In this document: positions 60,879 to 64,000 of the stretch, piece by piece
Position numbering within the stretch: position 1 is the stretch's first letter
Layout: each line of letters begins with the position of its first letter
Assembly: GCF_002776695.1 (NCBI RefSeq)
Contig: NZ_LFJC01000003.1
Location: 1,684,573-1,748,572, forward strand
DNA: 64,000 nucleotides
Source of the DNA: Bradyrhizobium nitroreducens
GTDB lineage: Bacteria; Pseudomonadota; Alphaproteobacteria; Rhizobiales; Xanthobacteraceae
Reading direction: 5' to 3'
Translations under genes and position numbers: made by a program
The notes under the pieces: generated by a model
Told to the model about the DNA's origin: nothing
Databases searched by the model: none
Seen by the model: only the letters and a program-made list of their open reading frames with translations

Positions 60879-63800
60879 TCACCCCTGCACTCTGTCGCCG
60901 AACCGCGCAGACATCTCACCCGGAAGGTGACGAAAGAAGAACGCCTCGACGTCATCGTGAAGGCGAGCGTGGAACGCCTGTCGATCGAATCCGTCGGGAT
61001 CTCGCCAAAGATCGCCACCGCCATTGTGGGCCTCAGCCGGAACGCTAGCAGGCGCCATGAAGGAGAAATGGCCGGCGTTTTCCACTTCCTCAAATTCGGC
61101 ATGCGGAATGTGATCGTAAAGCCACTCACCATGGTATTTGTGGCTGAGATAATCGTCGCGCTCAGCCGTATAGATGCGCAAGGGCTTGGTGATCGTCTGC
61201 AGGGACTCAGGCTCAAACACAACACCCATTGGCGCCATGATGATGGCTGCTCTGACGCGGTCGTCGATGGCATCGAAGTCGTGCCCCTCTGCCTCCCTCG
61301 CCACTTCTCCAGTTTCAATTCTGGCGACCTTGGGCAGCAGTTCACAGAAATTCTGGTCGTCCGCCGCGCTGGAACAGTGCCTAACTATTCTCGACGGATT
61401 GGGATATCCGCCCAGCAACGTAAGCACGCTCGCGCCTCCCCCGGAGTGTCCTATCGCGCCGATGCAATCCAATGGAATTCTAGGCCCCCAATATGGGTCC
61501 TCGAGCGTCTCCGTCAGAACTCGGCTCAACTGTCGCGGGCGTTCGAAGAAGCGGAACGGCGACGCGAGCGAACTATCATAGAGTTGATCCAGAGGGTGTT
61601 GGGGGGCCACCACGAGATAGCCTTTGGAAGCGAGATGCTGAGCGATGCTGTGATGCGCAAGGCCGTTGCCTCCGTATCCATGAGATATGACGATAAGTCC
61701 TCTAACGGAGTCCGGACGCTTTCCATTGAGCGCCACATGTGGCGTGAAGACGCCCATACGAATCTCGCGCGATGGAGAAGAAGTCGGATAGTAGAGAGTG
61801 ACCGGGATTGGATGCTTGTCCGGTATGGTGATGGTTTGCAGCCCGACCGAATTGCATTGGCCAGTTGCCTCGATATTCTGTTCAGCTGGCGATGCGAGCC
61901 GAATAGGTACTATCCGGGTCTCGTCGGATGATTGGGACATCTTCTCCAGATCGACCTGTAGCGGCGCGGCTAGCGTGCCACCTCCTTGCTGTTGCTTGCC
62001 GTGTTGCTTCGTGAGCGGCTTGATTGCCCGACTCCGGGCAATTTCTGCGCCGTGCTGACGCGATATATATCCACTGAGTGCCTCGATGGTCGTGTACTTA
62101 AACAGGCTCGTCGGATTCAGGTCGATTTCCAACGCCTGATTGATTGCGCTCAGAAGACTGACGGCAAGAATCGAGTCCAGCCCATAACTCGAGAACTCCG
62201 CCTCGGTGTCGATCGACGCAGGTGCGACCTTCATGGAGTTCGAGAATTTCTCCATAATGATTTGCTTTACATACGAGTCGAGCGATCCTTCAATCGCATC
62301 GATCGGCAACGACGCGAGCGATCTACGGGAAACGTCGATGTTGCGTTCGGCTGCTGCATCAGGTGATTTGGCAACGACTCCGTCGCTTTCAGCAACGATG
62401 ATTTGTTGCCCACGACCATGAGCGACCGCGGCTGGAAAGAAGACTGATTTATATCCTTCTTTCTGAAGCACCATCTCCCAAGCCTCGGATGAGAGACCGG
62501 GACAGCCGGGTAAGCGCAGCGCGTCGTCATCGTAGAGCCACCAACCCGGCAGCAGGCCGAAGGTCAAATGCGTGAAGAGGTTGTTTGTGCTAATTTCGTT
62601 CAATACGATGAGACCATTGGCTCGAAGGGCCCTCTTCGCATTTGCTAGGGTCTGACGGATGTCCCTGGTCGCATGCAAGACATTGGCTGCAATCACCAGA
62701 TCATACGATCCCGGTTGAATATCTTGCGAGTGAATGGATTCAGAAACATCGAAAAGGCGGTAGGTCAGGTACGGATTCGCCTCTCCATACTCCCGCTGTG
62801 CATGGAAAAGGAATGCCTTTGACAAATCCGTATAGCAATATTCCTCGACATTGGATTGGTAGGAGCGCAGACGCTCAAACAAGTGCGCGCTGGTACCACC
62901 TGTTCCCGCACCGATCTCGAGTATTCTGATCTTCGCGGCGGGGTCCTGGCTTATCCTGCTTTCAACGAATGCGATGACAGCATCGCCCACCACCGCGTTA
63001 AAGTAATCGGCAATCGGATTGTTCTTGTACATGCCCTCGATGAGCGCCATCGAGGAATTTGGAAAGAGAACGTCTGTCGCTCTTTTGCCTCCCTGCAACA
63101 CCTGGGATAGTTGCTGCAAAGTGATTTCCGCCAATTGGACGAGCGAGGCGACGTGGCCGCTTTCGTTCCATGCAGACTTCTTCTCGTCCCATTCCTGTTG
63201 GACGACCGCGAGGTCGAAGACTGGCATATCAGCCGTCGAGCAGACCCCGCCGTTAAACTCGAGGTGCCCCGCGTTACTGAGCACTCTCAAACTTTCTTTC
63301 AGCCAACGGCTGTACAAATCTACAACTCCGAGAGCGGACTGGAGCTGCTCCACCTTGATCGTTAAGCCCCGGCGCAAGCCCATCGATTGTAGTTCCGCGC
63401 ATAGGAATTTGCATAAGGCTACGTCGATCTCATTCTTTATCCGCTTCTCGTCGGAAACAGGTTGATCTACCGTTGTTTCCGTTCGCTCGTTGAGCGATCG
63501 GGCCAGCCCCGCAATCGTAAGCTGATCAGTCAAAACTTGAGGCGTGAGTTTCGACGAATAGTTCAGGTTAATCTGGTCTACGAATTCGGTGGACTTGAGC
63601 AAATCGAGCCCGAACTCGGTAAGTTCAGCCTGTGCGTCGAGATCTGATTCCTGCACATTCAGAACGTCGGCGAGCATTCGTAATAGATGCGCTTGAATCT
63701 GTTCAACGGTGTGCCCTTTGGCTCGAACTTGACGCGGTCTTTCGGTTCGCGTCGCCATTGAGTTGGCAATAACCTTTGGCAGTTGGGCCACGACCGAGGG

Positions 63801-64000
63801 ATACTCGGATGGATAGACTTGAATTCCATCAGCGCCTGAGGGCGGCGCTTCTTCGGCGGCCTGCGGCGACGCTATATTGAAGCCACTCTGGTGAGCTTGA
63901 ACCCAGTATCGTTCCTTGGCGAAGGGGTAGGTCGGCAGGCTGACGCGCCGGGGCGTGCGCTGGGCATAGAGTTTGTGCCAGTCCAGCGTCAGCCCCTTGA
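60879..64000 (-). CDS. Trans-AT polyketide synthase, C-terminal part (5' end beyond window)
   Basis: The frame is open to the right edge. From 64000 it reads the end of a post-KS linker (RRVSLPTYPFAKERYW). Then, numbered from an internal Met at 63791: an ACP-like domain with GLDLLKS at 61-67, where the attachment Ser is Leu; a C-methyltransferase domain with LEIGAGTGGTS at 291-301 and IAANVLHA; a second ACP with intact YGLDSILAV (Ser540); and a C-terminal alpha/beta hydrolase with GHSGGGASVL (Ser783), acid AERDD and NAGHFSF (His). There is no integral AT. The hydrolase probably releases the chain in place of a normal thioesterase. Confidence 0.9.
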   Translation of the reverse strand, partial: KGLTLDWHKLYAQRTPRRVSLPTYPFAKERYWVQAHQSGFNIASPQAAEEAPPSGADGIQVYPSEYPSVVAQLPKVIANSMATRTERPRQVRAKGHTVEQIQAHLLRMLADVLNVQESDLDAQAELTEFGLDLLKSTEFVDQINLNYSSKLTPQVLTDQLTIAGLARSLNERTETTVDQPVSDEKRIKNEIDVALCKFLCAELQSMGLRRGLTIKVEQLQSALGVVDLYSRWLKESLRVLSNAGHLEFNGGVCSTADMPVFDLAVVQQEWDEKKSAWNESGHVASLVQLAEITLQQLSQVLQGGKRATDVLFPNSSMALIEGMYKNNPIADYFNAVVGDAVIAFVESRISQDPAAKIRILEIGAGTGGTSAHLFERLRSYQSNVEEYCYTDLSKAFLFHAQREYGEANPYLTYRLFDVSESIHSQDIQPGSYDLVIAANVLHATRDIRQTLANAKRALRANGLIVLNEISTNNLFTHLTFGLLPGWWLYDDDALRLPGCPGLSSEAWEMVLQKEGYKSVFFPAAVAHGRGQQIIVAESDGVVAKSPDAAAERNIDVSRRSLASLPIDAIEGSLDSYVKQIIMEKFSNSMKVAPASIDTEAEFSSYGLDSILAVSLLSAINQALEIDLNPTSLFKYTTIEALSGYISRQHGAEIARSRAIKPLTKQHGKQQQGGGTLAAPLQVDLEKMSQSSDETRIVPIRLASPAEQNIEATGQCNSVGLQTITIPDKHPIPVTLYYPTSSPSREIRMGVFTPHVALNGKRPDSVRGLIVISHGYGGNGLAHHSIAQHLASKGYLVVAPQHPLDQLYDSSLASPFRFFERPRQLSRVLTETLEDPYWGPRIPLDCIGAIGHSGGGASVLTLLGGYPNPSRIVRHCSSAADDQNFCELLPKVARIETGEVAREAEGHDFDAIDDRVRAAIIMAPMGVVFEPESLQTITKPLRIYTAERDDYLSHKYHGEWLYDHIPHAEFEEVENAGHFSFMAPASVPAEAHNGGGDLWRDPDGFDRQAFHARLHDDVEAFFFRHLPGEMSARFGDRVQG

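Noticed and set aside
1..64000. CRISPR arrays, rRNA genes and insertion-sequence transposases
   Set aside because: I looked for spaced direct repeats, rRNA signatures and DDE-type transposase proteins and saw none.

Overview
The window looks like a chromosomal segment of a Bradyrhizobium-type alphaproteobacterium (Rhizobiales, Nitrobacteraceae). This is inferred from the high G+C, a perfect alphaproteobacterial Zur palindrome, a perfect FixK2/FNR-type box, DUF3551 and DUF3095 genes, DUF736/ParB integrative-element genes, and many TGATG or ATGA stop-start overlaps. No species can be named from the sequence alone.

Bases 1-21000 look like ordinary chromosome. They hold an MgtC-type gene cut by the left edge, a zinc-uptake operon behind a Zur box (His-rich peptide, znuC, znuB, znuA, COG0523 GTPase, WD40 protein), a two-part permease, superoxide dismutase, a GNAT acetyltransferase, a MATE pump, DUF2147 and DUF3095 proteins, and a ribbon-helix-helix protein behind a FixK-type box. 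After these come an orphan ACP / AMP-ligase / SDR operon, a fatty acyl-CoA ligase, a tricarboxylate-type binding protein, tandem DUF3551 genes and htpG.

From about 21.1 kb the composition and content become accessory. First there is a possible structured RNA, a small nucleotidyltransferase pair, an excisionase-like gene and a 51-base 3' fragment of a CAU-anticodon tRNA, which marks an element boundary. Then follows a defence-like block at 23-31.5 kb: AbiV plus a HEPN/zinc-finger protein; a PLD-like / DUF2158 / DUF4238-SEC-C operon; and a DUF2235 hydrolase. A DNA-repair block (Ku, two zinc-ribbon proteins, SRAP peptidase) leads into a decayed integrative-element segment: two DUF736 genes, one with an in-frame stop, each with a similar structured leader, and a large ParB.

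Bases 40.6-48.3 kb hold an unrecognised, probably biosynthetic cluster: MATE exporter, ATCase-like protein, methyltransferase, nucleoside hydrolase with an altered active site, rudimentary methyltransferase, hotdog protein and ATP-grasp ligase, built around a divergent promoter. This is my main candidate for an undescribed system.

A J-domain gene follows. From 49.6 kb there is a LysR regulator with an MFS pump, an RND pump, and then the edge of a trans-AT polyketide cluster: stand-alone acyltransferase, metallophosphoesterase, phosphopantetheinyl transferase, SDR, and the C-terminal part of a PKS that runs off the right edge. That PKS part carries an ACP-like domain lacking its serine, a C-methyltransferase, an ACP and an alpha/beta hydrolase.
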